A DNA stretch of 64,000 nucleotides from Bacteroidota bacterium (GTDB taxonomy: Bacteria; Bacteroidota; Bacteroidia; Chitinophagales; Chitinophagaceae). The number at the start of each line of letters is the position of its first letter. Position 1 is the first letter of the stretch. Under the pieces are notes generated by a model. It saw only the letters and a program-made list of their open reading frames with translations. It was not told where the DNA came from and made no database searches. Location of the stretch: positions 518,226-582,225 of the forward strand of contig JAEWKK010000019.1 in NCBI GenBank assembly GCA_023386045.1, in the 5' to 3' direction. Shown piece by piece: positions 9,864 to 17,694 of this stretch. The position numbers and the translations under genes were made by a program.

Positions 9864-10037
9864 CTAATGTTTGACCTTATCAAAAATGTCTGCGGCGATA
9901 GTTCCAATACCTAAGAAATTTTTGATTTTGTCAATTACATTCTTTTTAGCTTGGGAAGGAGTGGCAGCTTTAGAAACATCATTATTGACGTAGATGTTAT
10001 AGATGTTGGTTACTTGCTTTTTCTTTTTCTTACCCAT
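9864..10037 (-). CDS. Small lysine-rich hypothetical protein
   Basis: A 57-codon frame from ATG (complement of 10035-10037) to TAG (complement of 9864-9866). The protein starts MGKKKKKQVTNIYNIYVNND, continues with a helical segment (KKNVIDKIKNFLGIGTIAADIFDKV) and ends in KVKH. The run of five lysines followed by a potentially amphipathic helix could suit nucleic-acid or membrane association. I recognise no family. It lies in the island between the defence block and the integrative-element genes. The purine-rich CCTTAATTCAAC upstream (reading the minus strand) is not a clear Shine-Dalgarno site, which is normal in Bacteroidota. Confidence 0.45.
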   Translation of the reverse strand: MGKKKKKQVTNIYNIYVNNDVSKAATPSQAKKNVIDKIKNFLGIGTIAADIFDKVKH

Positions 10038-10242
10038 GTTGAATTAAGGAGTTTTATCCTAATTGTTATTTCTTATTGTTGACGTAAAAGAAATAAATAG
10101 AAATCAAATTCCAATTCAATTTGCACAATCTGCGTTCAAAAAAAAGCAGTGATTTTATTTGGCTATGTCAACTGTTCACCAAATATCTTGTAAAGCAATA
10201 TTACTTAAAAGGTTTATCTTTTCATAACCAAAACTGCATACA

Positions 10243-10506
10243 ATGAAAATAGTTGACGACATCAAAGAAATCCTGTCAAATCATTATGACCAGATGGAGA
10301 TATATGATTTAATTGGTCAGTTAGAAAATGATGAAGATGATATGAGTTTCGCTACGCAGGGTAATGAAATGAATGTAGTGTTTACCAATGATGGTTATGA
10401 AATTGAAGTCAACTTTACTACTGAGTATAACGTCAATAGTGGCTACATCAAAGTAACTAAGGATGAAGACTTGAAAGAAATGATTCCATTCAAGTATGAA
10501 GTGTAG
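10243..10506 (+). CDS. Small acidic hypothetical protein
   Basis: An 87-aa protein, strongly acidic (QLENDEDDMSF, KDEDLKE), with alternating hydrophobic residues in its second half (EMNVVFTNDGYEIEVNFTTEYNV) that suggest a small beta-sheet domain. No signal peptide, cysteine pair or catalytic motif. I do not recognise the family. The acidic character would suit an inhibitor or DNA-mimic role, but this is speculation. It is isolated: the next plus-strand gene starts over 300 bases downstream, with a decayed minus-strand frame between. Confidence 0.6.
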   Translation: MKIVDDIKEILSNHYDQMEIYDLIGQLENDEDDMSFATQGNEMNVVFTNDGYEIEVNFTTEYNVNSGYIKVTKDEDLKEMIPFKYEV

Positions 10507-10529
10507 CCTTTCCTCATACCGTGCAATAA

Positions 10530-10810
10530 CTACATCACGAAAGTAATCAGACAGTGAAGCATATCATCTATATAATTGGTCATTCGCCAAATATCGCCAG
10601 CGTATTCAATCAACTCACCATAATGAAAAATCCCGAAAGAACCATGTCTATATTCAGGAACTTGTAAGCATTATGACTTTGCAGATGGGTGATTCTTTTT
10701 GAGCCAACCTTAATAGGTCTTGCCATAATAAATAAACTCATCAAAAATCTTGTCTTCTGCAATGCTAAGATAATTAGTAAATCTAATGCTGTGCTTGTAA
10801 CAATTCAAGT
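10530..10810 (-). pseudogene. Decayed minus-strand gene fragment
   Basis: Read on the minus strand in one frame, this stretch gives protein-like sequence (FTNYLSIAEDKIFDEFIYYG, GWLKKNHPSAKS, then GSFGIFHYGELIEYAGDIWR) interrupted by two in-frame stops (after GKTY and after SAKS) and closed by TAG at 10530-10532. The composition on both sides of the stops is that of a real soluble protein, so a single gene with nonsense mutations is the simplest reading. The 5' end overlaps the start of the plus-strand 255-aa gene, so the beginning is lost. No family recognised. Confidence 0.4.
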
Positions 10811-10818
10811 AAATTTGA

Positions 10819-11586
10819 ATGATGAAGAAGCTGTCTGTAACAAAAGAACGGGCGATACAAGTGCTTTCCGACCGTTTGAAAGAATTGAACCAGTTTAATA
10901 TGCAGGTGCCCTTCAATGCGAAAGCTTGGAAGGATAAAACTGTAAACGACCTAAAAGAAATATTTCAATTTGGACAACAGTGGTTACAGGTAAGCGGTAT
11001 TCAGTTTGATACATTTGTAACGACAGAAAAAAGCAAAGTGCTTGAACAAGGAAAACAGCATGCAAGGGAATTATTGATTTCCTATATTGATTGGGTGAAA
11101 GCTTATGAACCTGAAAAGGATACTATTTGGGAAAACATGCCCGAACTGCGGCAACTGAACGATTCATACAAAATCAAATTTGATCAACTATTAAAAGAAT
11201 GGAATGAAACAATTCCGCAGTACAATCAATTGATGGAAGACCACCTTACGCTTACCGAAGAATCAAATACAAAAGATGATGAAATAGCATATCTGAAAGG
11301 AAACACACTTCAACTTGATAACATGAGTTTGAAAAAAGTTTTTAAGGCAATGGGAAATCTTCCACTTCCACAAATAGGTGCTATCATTGGCTTCTTTTTA
11401 GCGGTTGCAGGTGCTGGATTTTGGATTGGTTCTACTATAAAAGAAAATTCTACAAACACAACAATATTCAATTTGAATAAGGAACTATCTGATGAAAGGG
11501 CAGAAAGTAAAGCAAAAGATGATACTATAACAAATCTTCAACAAGAGTTACATAAATTAAAAAGCGACGCAACCAAACGTAAATAG
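10819..11586 (+). CDS. Coiled-coil protein with one transmembrane helix
   Basis: A 255-aa protein of unknown family. Residues 1-170 are charged and helical (SVTKERAIQVLSDRLKELNQ...). A single hydrophobic segment at about 181-202 (PQIGAIIGFFLAVAGAGFWIG, glycine-rich) is a convincing membrane helix. The C-terminal ~50 residues return to a coiled coil (NLNKELSDERAESKAKDDTI). There is no signal peptide, so the N-terminal part is probably cytoplasmic. Either of the first two Met codons (10819, 10822) may start it. The gene lies in the island after the defence block; soluble domain plus single membrane helix is a layout also seen among membrane-acting defence effectors, but I see no motif that proves this. 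Confidence 0.65.
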   Translation: MMKKLSVTKERAIQVLSDRLKELNQFNMQVPFNAKAWKDKTVNDLKEIFQFGQQWLQVSGIQFDTFVTTEKSKVLEQGKQHARELLISYIDWVKAYEPEKDTIWENMPELRQLNDSYKIKFDQLLKEWNETIPQYNQLMEDHLTLTEESNTKDDEIAYLKGNTLQLDNMSLKKVFKAMGNLPLPQIGAIIGFFLAVAGAGFWIGSTIKENSTNTTIFNLNKELSDERAESKAKDDTITNLQQELHKLKSDATKRK

Positions 11587-11657
11587 CAAGCCAAGTCAAA
11601 GCAATATCCAACATGTTAGGTGAACTCAAACGTTACTAGTATGGGTTGGTTGTTAGT

Positions 11658-12182
11658 TCAATTTGCTTCGGCAGTCAATTTCATTTTTAATTCGAGATTG
11701 TTTCCATCAATAAGGGCATTATAAATGTCTTCGTCATTCAAGACATTCTTTCGCGCTTGATTGCTTTGATAGTTGTGATTGAAAGCGACAAAAGCATGAG
11801 TAAACCATGCAGTAAAAAAGAATATGGTAGGTAATTGAGTGAAGCTAAACCCTTTGATTATCCAATACACAATACAGAATACAAGTATTGCAAATGTAAA
11901 TTGTACGATCTTCCTTGATGCGAACCCAGCAGCCAATACTGAAATTGGAATGCCAAATAAAACCCACCAGTTGTTTAAGTAGTATGCAATGAATGGAAGA
12001 ATTAATAGCGGTAAGAATTGGCTATAGAATAGTAGTTTATAAATCCATACCTGTTTACCAAATAACAGTTTGTCATGCCTAAAATTTACAATTCGGAAAG
12101 TCATGTCGCCTTTGCGAACACAATACCCAAACATATCATGGTCAATTCGGTAAGGTTCAACTTCTACAAAAGTTGTTTCCAT
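11658..12182 (-). CDS. Four-helix integral membrane protein, unknown function
   Basis: A 174-aa protein starting METTFVEVEPYRIDHD. After a ~45-residue charged N-terminus come hydrophobic stretches near residues 48-68, 70-88, 93-110 and 115-132, indicating three or four membrane helices, then a hydrophilic tail with NHNYQSNQARKNVLNDEDIY. No transporter or enzyme signature is visible. It is convergent with the 255-aa coiled-coil gene, with 71 bases between the stops. Function unknown. Confidence 0.6.
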   Translation of the reverse strand: METTFVEVEPYRIDHDMFGYCVRKGDMTFRIVNFRHDKLLFGKQVWIYKLLFYSQFLPLLILPFIAYYLNNWWVLFGIPISVLAAGFASRKIVQFTFAILVFCIVYWIIKGFSFTQLPTIFFFTAWFTHAFVAFNHNYQSNQARKNVLNDEDIYNALIDGNNLELKMKLTAEAN

Positions 12183-12749
12183 ACTTATTAATTTTGGTTG
12201 CTAATGATTGGAAACTAAAAGTAGTATAAAAGTGAATAAACCTTTGATGATGTAGCAATTGACCCAAACAAAGCACACCTTATTACTTAAGCGTAGGAGC
12301 TGACGGGTTCGAACACCGACCCTATGCTTGTAAGGGAGATACCTGTACTAATTTGCATTGTCCTAAAAGATTGATAAGGATTTTGCGTTTGTTTTGTTGA
12401 TAAAAAAATGCTGTGCTAGTTGGGTGCCTGGGGCTGTAATCTTTAATAATTGACATCTAATAATTTGGATCGATATGGTGTCAAGTTTGTGTCTCGCTAA
12501 GATTATTCAAATGTATTATCTATTAATGCTGAGTCAATATCGAATATTTCTACTACTACGCACATTTGATTCAATTAAGAAAAATTAAGGATGTGGAATA
12601 AAGGGTATTAATATCCAAATTATGTATTAGTAAATTAAATAAATACCCCGCTCTCACTACCTCCTCCACAATAACCCCCCGCTTGTCTGGAAGGGTCGGG
12701 ATCCCCGCCCTACACTCAAACCAATTAATTAATATTTAAAAACTTAACT
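12183..12749. other. Spacer holding a degenerate tRNA-like sequence
   Basis: About 570 bases without a protein gene. It contains the tRNA-Val-like remnant at 12294-12364. Just before the next gene, 12693-12710 can form a short GC hairpin with a one-base bulge (GGG-T-CGGG / CCCG-CCC) about 40 bases ahead of the start, possibly a leader structure. Confidence 0.4.
12294..12364 (-). pseudogene. Degenerate tRNA-Val(TAC)-like sequence
   Basis: The minus strand reads ...TATCTCCCTTACAAGCATAGGGTCGGTGTTCGAACCCGTCAGC.... in two halves it resembles a bacterial tRNA-Val: anticodon loop CTTACAA, GGGTCG variable region, TTCGAAC T-loop and AGCTCCT 3' acceptor strand. However the anticodon stem pairs at only three of five positions, the T-stem is mispaired and the 5' acceptor matches at four of seven. 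It therefore looks like a decayed tRNA or integration-site relic rather than a working gene. Confidence 0.4.
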
Positions 12750-13097
12750 ATGGTTATCATTACCAACTATCAGTTACGCACGAACAAGGAAGGCAAGCAA
12801 TTCGTTTCTCTTGAATTGACAGGTGAAGTTGAAATGGTCCAGTCCTCAAACACTGGTCGTTTTTATGCGACTGCAAAAAGATGTTCAGTTACCTGCACCT
12901 TTTCGGAAGAGATTGCAAAAACTCTTATTGGAAAGGAAATGAAAGGTCGTATCGAAAGGGTAAAAAGTGATCCTTACGAATATACTGTCAAAGAAACCGG
13001 TGAGGTGATTACGCTGACGCACACCTATAATTACCTTCCAGAGGAAAGGGAGGTCATTGCTCCACCTCAAAAAACGCATGCATTAGTAGGTGCTTAA
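12750..13097 (+). CDS. Integrative-element protein, possible ssDNA-binding fold
   Basis: A 115-aa protein (MVIITNYQLRTNKEGKQFVSLELTGEVEMV...). The alternating hydrophobic pattern and the length are compatible with an OB-fold of single-strand-binding type, but I see no diagnostic motif. It is the first gene of a run of element-borne genes (AAA ATPase, DUF3871 protein, JAB protein) that I know as typical cargo of Bacteroidota integrative elements. A strong terminator follows, so the transcript probably ends here or is attenuated before the ATPase gene. Confidence 0.6.
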   Translation: MVIITNYQLRTNKEGKQFVSLELTGEVEMVQSSNTGRFYATAKRCSVTCTFSEEIAKTLIGKEMKGRIERVKSDPYEYTVKETGEVITLTHTYNYLPEEREVIAPPQKTHALVGA

Positions 13098-13103
13098 AGA
13101 CTA

Positions 13104-13131
13104 AGAGCGGGCTTATCCCCGCTCTTTTTTT
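13104..13131 (+). terminator. Rho-independent terminator after the 115-aa gene
   Basis: AGAGCGGG (13104-13111), six-base loop, CCCGCTCT (13118-13125), followed by a run of T. Eight paired bases; it starts seven bases after the stop codon. Confidence 0.8.
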
Positions 13132-13157
13132 ATCGGACAATTTAAAAATCATTTAGT

Positions 13158-13865
13158 ATGAAATTGCAAATTGCAAAAAGGCATCAAGCCAAGATCAAAC
13201 TTGGGATACAAGGTTGCTCAGGTAGCGGTAAAACCATGAGTAGTTTGCTCATTGCGTATGGCCTATGTGGGGACTGGTCCAAGATTGCGGTTATTGATAC
13301 TGAAAATTATTCAGCCTCTTTATACGCCCACCTGGGTCCCTTTAAAGTTTTGAATATCTCAGCACCCTTTTCACCCGAAAAGTATATAGATGCCATCGCT
13401 CTATGTGAAGCAGCAGGGATTGAAGTAATTATTGTTGATTCCATTTCTCATGAATGGGAAGGTACAGGTGGCATTTTGGATATCCACGGCAATATGCAGG
13501 GAAACAGTTTTGCGAATTGGGCAAAGCTCACACCAAGGCATAATGGTTTTGTTCAAGCTATCCTTCAAAGTCCCTGTCATATCATAGGTACAATAAGAAC
13601 CAAGCAAGAGTATGTGCTTAGTGAGAAAAACGGCAAGCAAGTTCCTGAAAAGGTAGGCTTGAAAGGCGTTACCAGAGAAGGCATGGATTATGAATTTACC
13701 ATTGTATTAGATGTAAACATAAAACACCTGGCTTCCGCTTCTAAAGATCGGACAGGGCTGTTTATGGATAAACCTGAATTCAAGATCACCAAATCGACAG
13801 GAGAACAAATACTTTCCTGGTGCAAGGAAGGTGAACCACAACAATTACTTGCTGACTTTCATTGA
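13158..13865 (+). CDS. AAA/RecA-like ATPase of phage and ICE type
   Basis: A 235-aa P-loop NTPase. Walker A GCSGSGKT lies at residues 19-26, IAVIDTENYSASLYAHL at about 49-65 resembles the RecA-like strand that holds the acidic residue, and Walker B VIIVDSISHEWEG follows at about 94-106. The C-terminal half (KQEYVLSEKNGKQVPEKVGL... EFTIVLDV) matches the layout of AAA_24-type phage NTP-binding proteins that work in recombination or replication of mobile elements. It follows a terminator by 27 bases and precedes the DUF3871 gene by 156 bases on the same strand. Confidence 0.75.
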   Translation: MKLQIAKRHQAKIKLGIQGCSGSGKTMSSLLIAYGLCGDWSKIAVIDTENYSASLYAHLGPFKVLNISAPFSPEKYIDAIALCEAAGIEVIIVDSISHEWEGTGGILDIHGNMQGNSFANWAKLTPRHNGFVQAILQSPCHIIGTIRTKQEYVLSEKNGKQVPEKVGLKGVTREGMDYEFTIVLDVNIKHLASASKDRTGLFMDKPEFKITKSTGEQILSWCKEGEPQQLLADFH

Positions 13866-14021
13866 TTAATGACTGTAAGAACCTGGAAGAACTTAGTCAA
13901 TTATATAAGTCCTATCCCGAGTCCAGAACTCCATTTCAAAGGATTTATCAAGAACGTAAACTGCAGCTGACTTCTGCAGTACAGAATGTAATCAGATTAC
14001 CTAATCCAAATAATTTACAAA

Positions 14022-14990
14022 ATGGAAGTAATAAACAATAAAGATGTGCAGCTACCAGAAATACTGCAATCAACGCAAAAACCATTTATTCAGGCAAACA
14101 CTTTTGAAACGTCGCTGCATGAAATAAAAAATGGGCATGTAATCCCAGTGTTTATAAAGGATAATGAACCCGTGATTTCTCATTCAGATTTCATAGAAGC
14201 TACTTTTGAAGTAGTTTCATCAATATTTCCTTCAGAGACTGTATTATATCCTTCAATCAGAGTTTCTCATCCAATTAAGGGGCGTATTCCGGAGGCTAAG
14301 CATAAGCCTGCAGACCAATTACTAGAAAGCGAAAAAACGCTTTATTATGAACGTATGGCTTTCATCATTGAAATACCAACAATTTATGATGAAGTCGGAG
14401 AGAACACTTTGTCTTTAACTGTAGGAGGTATTAAGGCGTATAACCTGGATAACCTTTACAGCAAAAAAGGAGCTGATGAACACTTCAAGATTTTTATTGG
14501 CTTCCGCAATCAGGTATGCACCAACCTTTGTGTATGGAGTGATGGTTTCCAGGGGGATGTGAGAGTAAAAAGCATGGGACAGTTAAAATTAGCCATGCAT
14601 GCACTTTTTACAAGTTATAATGCTGCTAATCAAATTGATGTATTTAAGCAACTCAGAAAATATATTTTAAATGAACAACAATTTGCGCATTTGATTGGAA
14701 GGTGTCGTATGTTCCATTACCTCCCCGTGGCAGAAAAGGAAATGCTTACTCCTTTATATTTGAGCGATACACAACTTGGAGCAGTGGTAAAGGATTTTTA
14801 CAAAGACAAATCCTTTAGTCGGGACAGGAGTGGGAACATCAACCTTTGGAAACTGTACAATCTATTTACAGGATCCAATAAATCCAGTTATATAGACACA
14901 TTTCTGGATCGGTCAGTAAATGCCTCTGATTTTGTCCTGGATCTAAAAAAGATCCTTGACAGAAAAGAAACAAGTTGGTTTTTAAACTAA
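14022..14990 (+). CDS. DUF3871 family protein
   Basis: A 322-aa cytoplasmic protein. The central block (LSLTVGGIKAYNLDNLYSKK, KIFIGFRNQVCTNLCVWSDG, GQLKLAMHALF) and the C-terminal block (NLWKLYNLFTGSNKSSYIDT) are what I recall of DUF3871, a family of unknown biochemical function found in Bacteroidota integrative and conjugative elements. No catalytic motif is evident. It lies between the AAA ATPase and the RadC-like gene, in the order expected for such elements, and is followed directly by a terminator hairpin. Confidence 0.75.
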   Translation: MEVINNKDVQLPEILQSTQKPFIQANTFETSLHEIKNGHVIPVFIKDNEPVISHSDFIEATFEVVSSIFPSETVLYPSIRVSHPIKGRIPEAKHKPADQLLESEKTLYYERMAFIIEIPTIYDEVGENTLSLTVGGIKAYNLDNLYSKKGADEHFKIFIGFRNQVCTNLCVWSDGFQGDVRVKSMGQLKLAMHALFTSYNAANQIDVFKQLRKYILNEQQFAHLIGRCRMFHYLPVAEKEMLTPLYLSDTQLGAVVKDFYKDKSFSRDRSGNINLWKLYNLFTGSNKSSYIDTFLDRSVNASDFVLDLKKILDRKETSWFLN

Positions 14991-14994
14991 ATGC

Positions 14995-15021
14995 AAGGCT
15001 GGTTAATTACCAGCCTTTTTA
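14995..15021 (+). terminator. Rho-independent terminator after the DUF3871 gene
   Basis: AAGGCTGG, short TTAATTA loop, CCAGCCTTTTT. The hairpin begins five bases after the stop codon. Confidence 0.8.
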
Positions 15022-15025
15022 TTTT

Positions 15026-15271
15026 ATGAGTCAATTATTTATCCCAAAATATTGTGATGCCAGAAGTATTCTGCTAGTTAATCAAGCTGGCTTTATGCGC
15101 AGATTGTATTGTCCATTTTTGGTCAGGTGCAAATTCAAAGTTTATCATTTCGACGTAAATACAAGGCTATGGGTAGAAGAAGTGGCTTCGAATGAGTATG
15201 ATGAACTTATTTATTTCATACTTGGAGATCGATTTCATTTTTCAAATTTTATAATTATCGCTTCTTTCTAA
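15026..15271 (+). CDS. Small hypothetical element protein
   Basis: The 81-aa protein starts at ATG 15026 (MSQLFIPKYCDARSILLVNQ); the longer frame from 14975 would overlap the DUF3871 gene and its terminator, so I reject it. The protein has an alternating hydrophobic pattern (FKVYHFDVNTRLWVEEVAS) and ends FSNFIIIASF. No motif identified. It lies inside the integrative-element run on the same strand, five bases after the terminator, so it may have its own promoter. Confidence 0.5.
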   Translation: MSQLFIPKYCDARSILLVNQAGFMRRLYCPFLVRCKFKVYHFDVNTRLWVEEVASNEYDELIYFILGDRFHFSNFIIIASF

Positions 15272-15351
15272 ACTCTTGAGATTCCAGTATTACATCAATT
15301 CTGGTCATTACTCAAAAGACAATGCATTATTAATTATTCAATTGATTTTTT

Positions 15352-15813
15352 ATGAAGAAAATAATAAAGGAAATAAAGGTTTCGGAAGTAGATCTGATTT
15401 ATAAGTCCAGAGTTAACATCAGCCAAAGACCTGTTATTAAATCATCGACTGATGCCTATCGAATTTTTATGGAAAATTGGGACGTACTTAAAATTGAGCT
15501 GGTAGAGCAATTCAAAGTGTTGTATGTAAACAGAGCAAATATAGTGCTTGGGCTTTATCTGATTTCAACTGGGGGTATTACCGGTACCATTGCGGATCCC
15601 CGGATAATTTTTAGTGCCGCATTAAAAATTAATGCCTGTGCTATGATTTTGGGGCATAATCATCCATCCGGAAATCTAAAGCCAAGTGGTTCAGATATAG
15701 AACTCACGATGAGACTTAAAAAGGCAGGTAGTTATTTTGAAATTAAAGTATTAGATCACCTGATTGTCCATTCTTCAGGATACTACTCTTTAGCAGATGA
15801 AGGTGAGATATAA
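15352..15813 (+). CDS. RadC-like JAB/MPN-domain protein
   Basis: A 153-aa protein with the JAMM metalloprotease-type signature of RadC-like proteins: HNHPSGNLKPSGSD at about 103-116 supplies the His-x-His and Asp zinc ligands. The N-terminal HhH region of full-length RadC (~220 aa) is absent, which is the usual short form carried on Bacteroidota mobile elements. Its cellular role is unsettled even for chromosomal RadC. It is the last gene of the element module, 80 bases after the small 81-aa gene. Confidence 0.85.
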   Translation: MKKIIKEIKVSEVDLIYKSRVNISQRPVIKSSTDAYRIFMENWDVLKIELVEQFKVLYVNRANIVLGLYLISTGGITGTIADPRIIFSAALKINACAMILGHNHPSGNLKPSGSDIELTMRLKKAGSYFEIKVLDHLIVHSSGYYSLADEGEI

Positions 15814-16262
15814 TATAGAAAATGGATGCTTTATAAGGATTAGGGAGTGATGGGGGGCAATGAAAGCTTTAAAGCGATCCACATAATTTGAGTCCTATTT
15901 GAAATATTGAATGAATCCTCGTAAAAATAGCATTTCAAATATTAGACATTAAATTTCTTAGTAGTTACTGTAATCTCTATTTGCATGGCAATTTGTTTAA
16001 AGGCTTGTGTAAAGAAGAGGTGAATAAGCCCTACTATTTAAGGATATTTTTCTTCGCTTTGGTTTTTCCATAACTATTAATAAGAGATAGCTATTTAGCC
16101 TATTCAACATTTATAAATGGTTGGTATCTCTCCCTTATTTCATCTGCATCTTAGATCGCATACGAAAAATATAAACGCTAGACAAGGGGGTTTTTCCGGT
16201 AAAATTTCCGGATTAACCCCGTTTTATTTATAAAACAAGTGAGATACTTTCGTTTCAACAAC
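15814..16262. other. Spacer before the RHS locus
   Basis: About 450 bases without a gene. It holds the nested hairpin at 16187-16220 and otherwise AT-rich sequence likely to include the promoter of the RHS locus. Confidence 0.5.
16187..16220 (+). terminator. Nested hairpin before the RHS locus
   Basis: GGGGTT (16187-16192) can pair with AACCCC (16215-16220), with a nested CCGG / CCGG pair around an AT-rich loop, followed by GTTTTATTTAT. It is either a terminator of upstream transcription or a leader structure for the gene starting at 16263. Confidence 0.45.
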
Positions 16263-17687
16263 ATGCTGCTTAAAAAAAACCTGCTTTATTTCATCTTATT
16301 CTTGCTCATATCTTCACGTTCCTATAGCCAGGATTCTATAAAAATTAAGACGATTTCAAGTCCATCTGATCGCCTTCTTTCTCTAGTTAACAAGAAAAGC
16401 TTATCTGTCACAACAAAGATTTCGCTAAAAACAAGCAAATACCTTAATAAACTGGAAAGGAAGGAAAAGAAGGTATTCCGTAAAATGTTCCGTAAAGATT
16501 CCCTCCTTGCAAAGCAAACATTTGGAAACATTGACTCAGTTTATGCAAATCTTAAAAACGGCAAAACCAGTAATTCCAGATTCAGCCAGATCTATTCAGG
16601 TCACATGGATTCTCTTTCAGTTGCTTTTCAATTTCTAGGCAAGCAAGACATATCCCATATCGATGGTATTCAGCAAAACCTCGAAGCCTATGGAAATCTG
16701 CAGCAAAAGTTAGATGCAACTGAATACATTAAAAAGGAATTGACCAAAAGACAAAAAATGCTCAAAGAGCAATTTTCCAGTCTTGGCATGGTAAAAGAAC
16801 TAAAGTCAATTCAGAAGACTGTATACTATTATAATGCTCAATTGAAAGAATATAAAGCTCTTTTTGAAAATCCTTCTAAGACAGAGCAAAAGATTATGGA
16901 ACTGGTAATGCAAATACCTGGTTTCAAAGATTACTTTAAATCGAATTCAAGACTTGGACAACTCTTTGCACTCCCTGGGACCAGTAATGTTTCCATAGCA
17001 TCACTGGCTGGTATTCAGACAAGAAATTCTGTCAACCAATTACTGGTCAATCGTTTTGGCAGCAGCGCTTCTTCAACGCAGGCTTTACAACAGCAAATGC
17101 AATCAGCACAGGCTGAGCTGAACCAGTTAAAAACCAAGCTTGTAGGTTTTCAAAACGGAAGTTTTGGAAATGGAAGTGCGGATTTGCCTGAAGGTTTCAG
17201 ACCCAATACTCAAAAAACAAAATCATTTTTTAAGCGGTTGGAGTACGGGTTTAATGTGCAGTCGCAGCGATCCAGAACCTATTTTCCTACTACTTCTGAC
17301 CTGGGACTTTCACTCGGCTATAAAATGAATGACCGATCTATTATTGGAATTGGCCTTTCCTACAAATTAGGATTGGGTAGAGGCTGGGATCATATTTCAT
17401 TTTCGCACGAAGGAATTGGATTGAGAAGCTATATGGATATAAAGATGAAGAGGAACTTATGGATCACCGGCGGTTATGAAAAAAACTACCTGAGTGGGTT
17501 CAAGAACATTACTGTATTAAGCGAAAAAAATGGTTGGCAGGAAAGCGGACTTATTGGGATCAGCAAGCAGTATAAGGTGAGCAAGAAATTTAAAGGCGAA
17601 ATGAAGCTAATGTGGGATTTTTTGAGTTATCGGCAAATGCCCAAAACACAAGCAATTGTTTTTCGGGTTGAATACAAATTAAAATAG
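16263..17687 (+). CDS. Secreted coiled-coil / outer-membrane barrel-like protein
   Basis: The frame opens at GTG 16239, but ATG 16263 begins a clean signal peptide (MLLKKNLLYFILFLLISSRSYSQ). The mature ~450 residues contain a long helical and coiled-coil region (about 100-310, e.g. QALQQQMQSAQAELNQLKTKL). The last ~150 residues alternate aromatic and polar residues (LGLSLGYKMNDRSIIGIGLS, WITGGYEKNYLSGF), as in an outer-membrane beta-barrel. It is the first gene of a same-strand locus with two RHS-like genes (gaps of 7 and 29 bases), so it is probably an operon. A role in secreting or anchoring the RHS proteins is inferred from this position only. Confidence 0.65.
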   Translation: MLLKKNLLYFILFLLISSRSYSQDSIKIKTISSPSDRLLSLVNKKSLSVTTKISLKTSKYLNKLERKEKKVFRKMFRKDSLLAKQTFGNIDSVYANLKNGKTSNSRFSQIYSGHMDSLSVAFQFLGKQDISHIDGIQQNLEAYGNLQQKLDATEYIKKELTKRQKMLKEQFSSLGMVKELKSIQKTVYYYNAQLKEYKALFENPSKTEQKIMELVMQIPGFKDYFKSNSRLGQLFALPGTSNVSIASLAGIQTRNSVNQLLVNRFGSSASSTQALQQQMQSAQAELNQLKTKLVGFQNGSFGNGSADLPEGFRPNTQKTKSFFKRLEYGFNVQSQRSRTYFPTTSDLGLSLGYKMNDRSIIGIGLSYKLGLGRGWDHISFSHEGIGLRSYMDIKMKRNLWITGGYEKNYLSGFKNITVLSEKNGWQESGLIGISKQYKVSKKFKGEMKLMWDFLSYRQMPKTQAIVFRVEYKLK

Positions 17688-17694
17688 TTGAATA

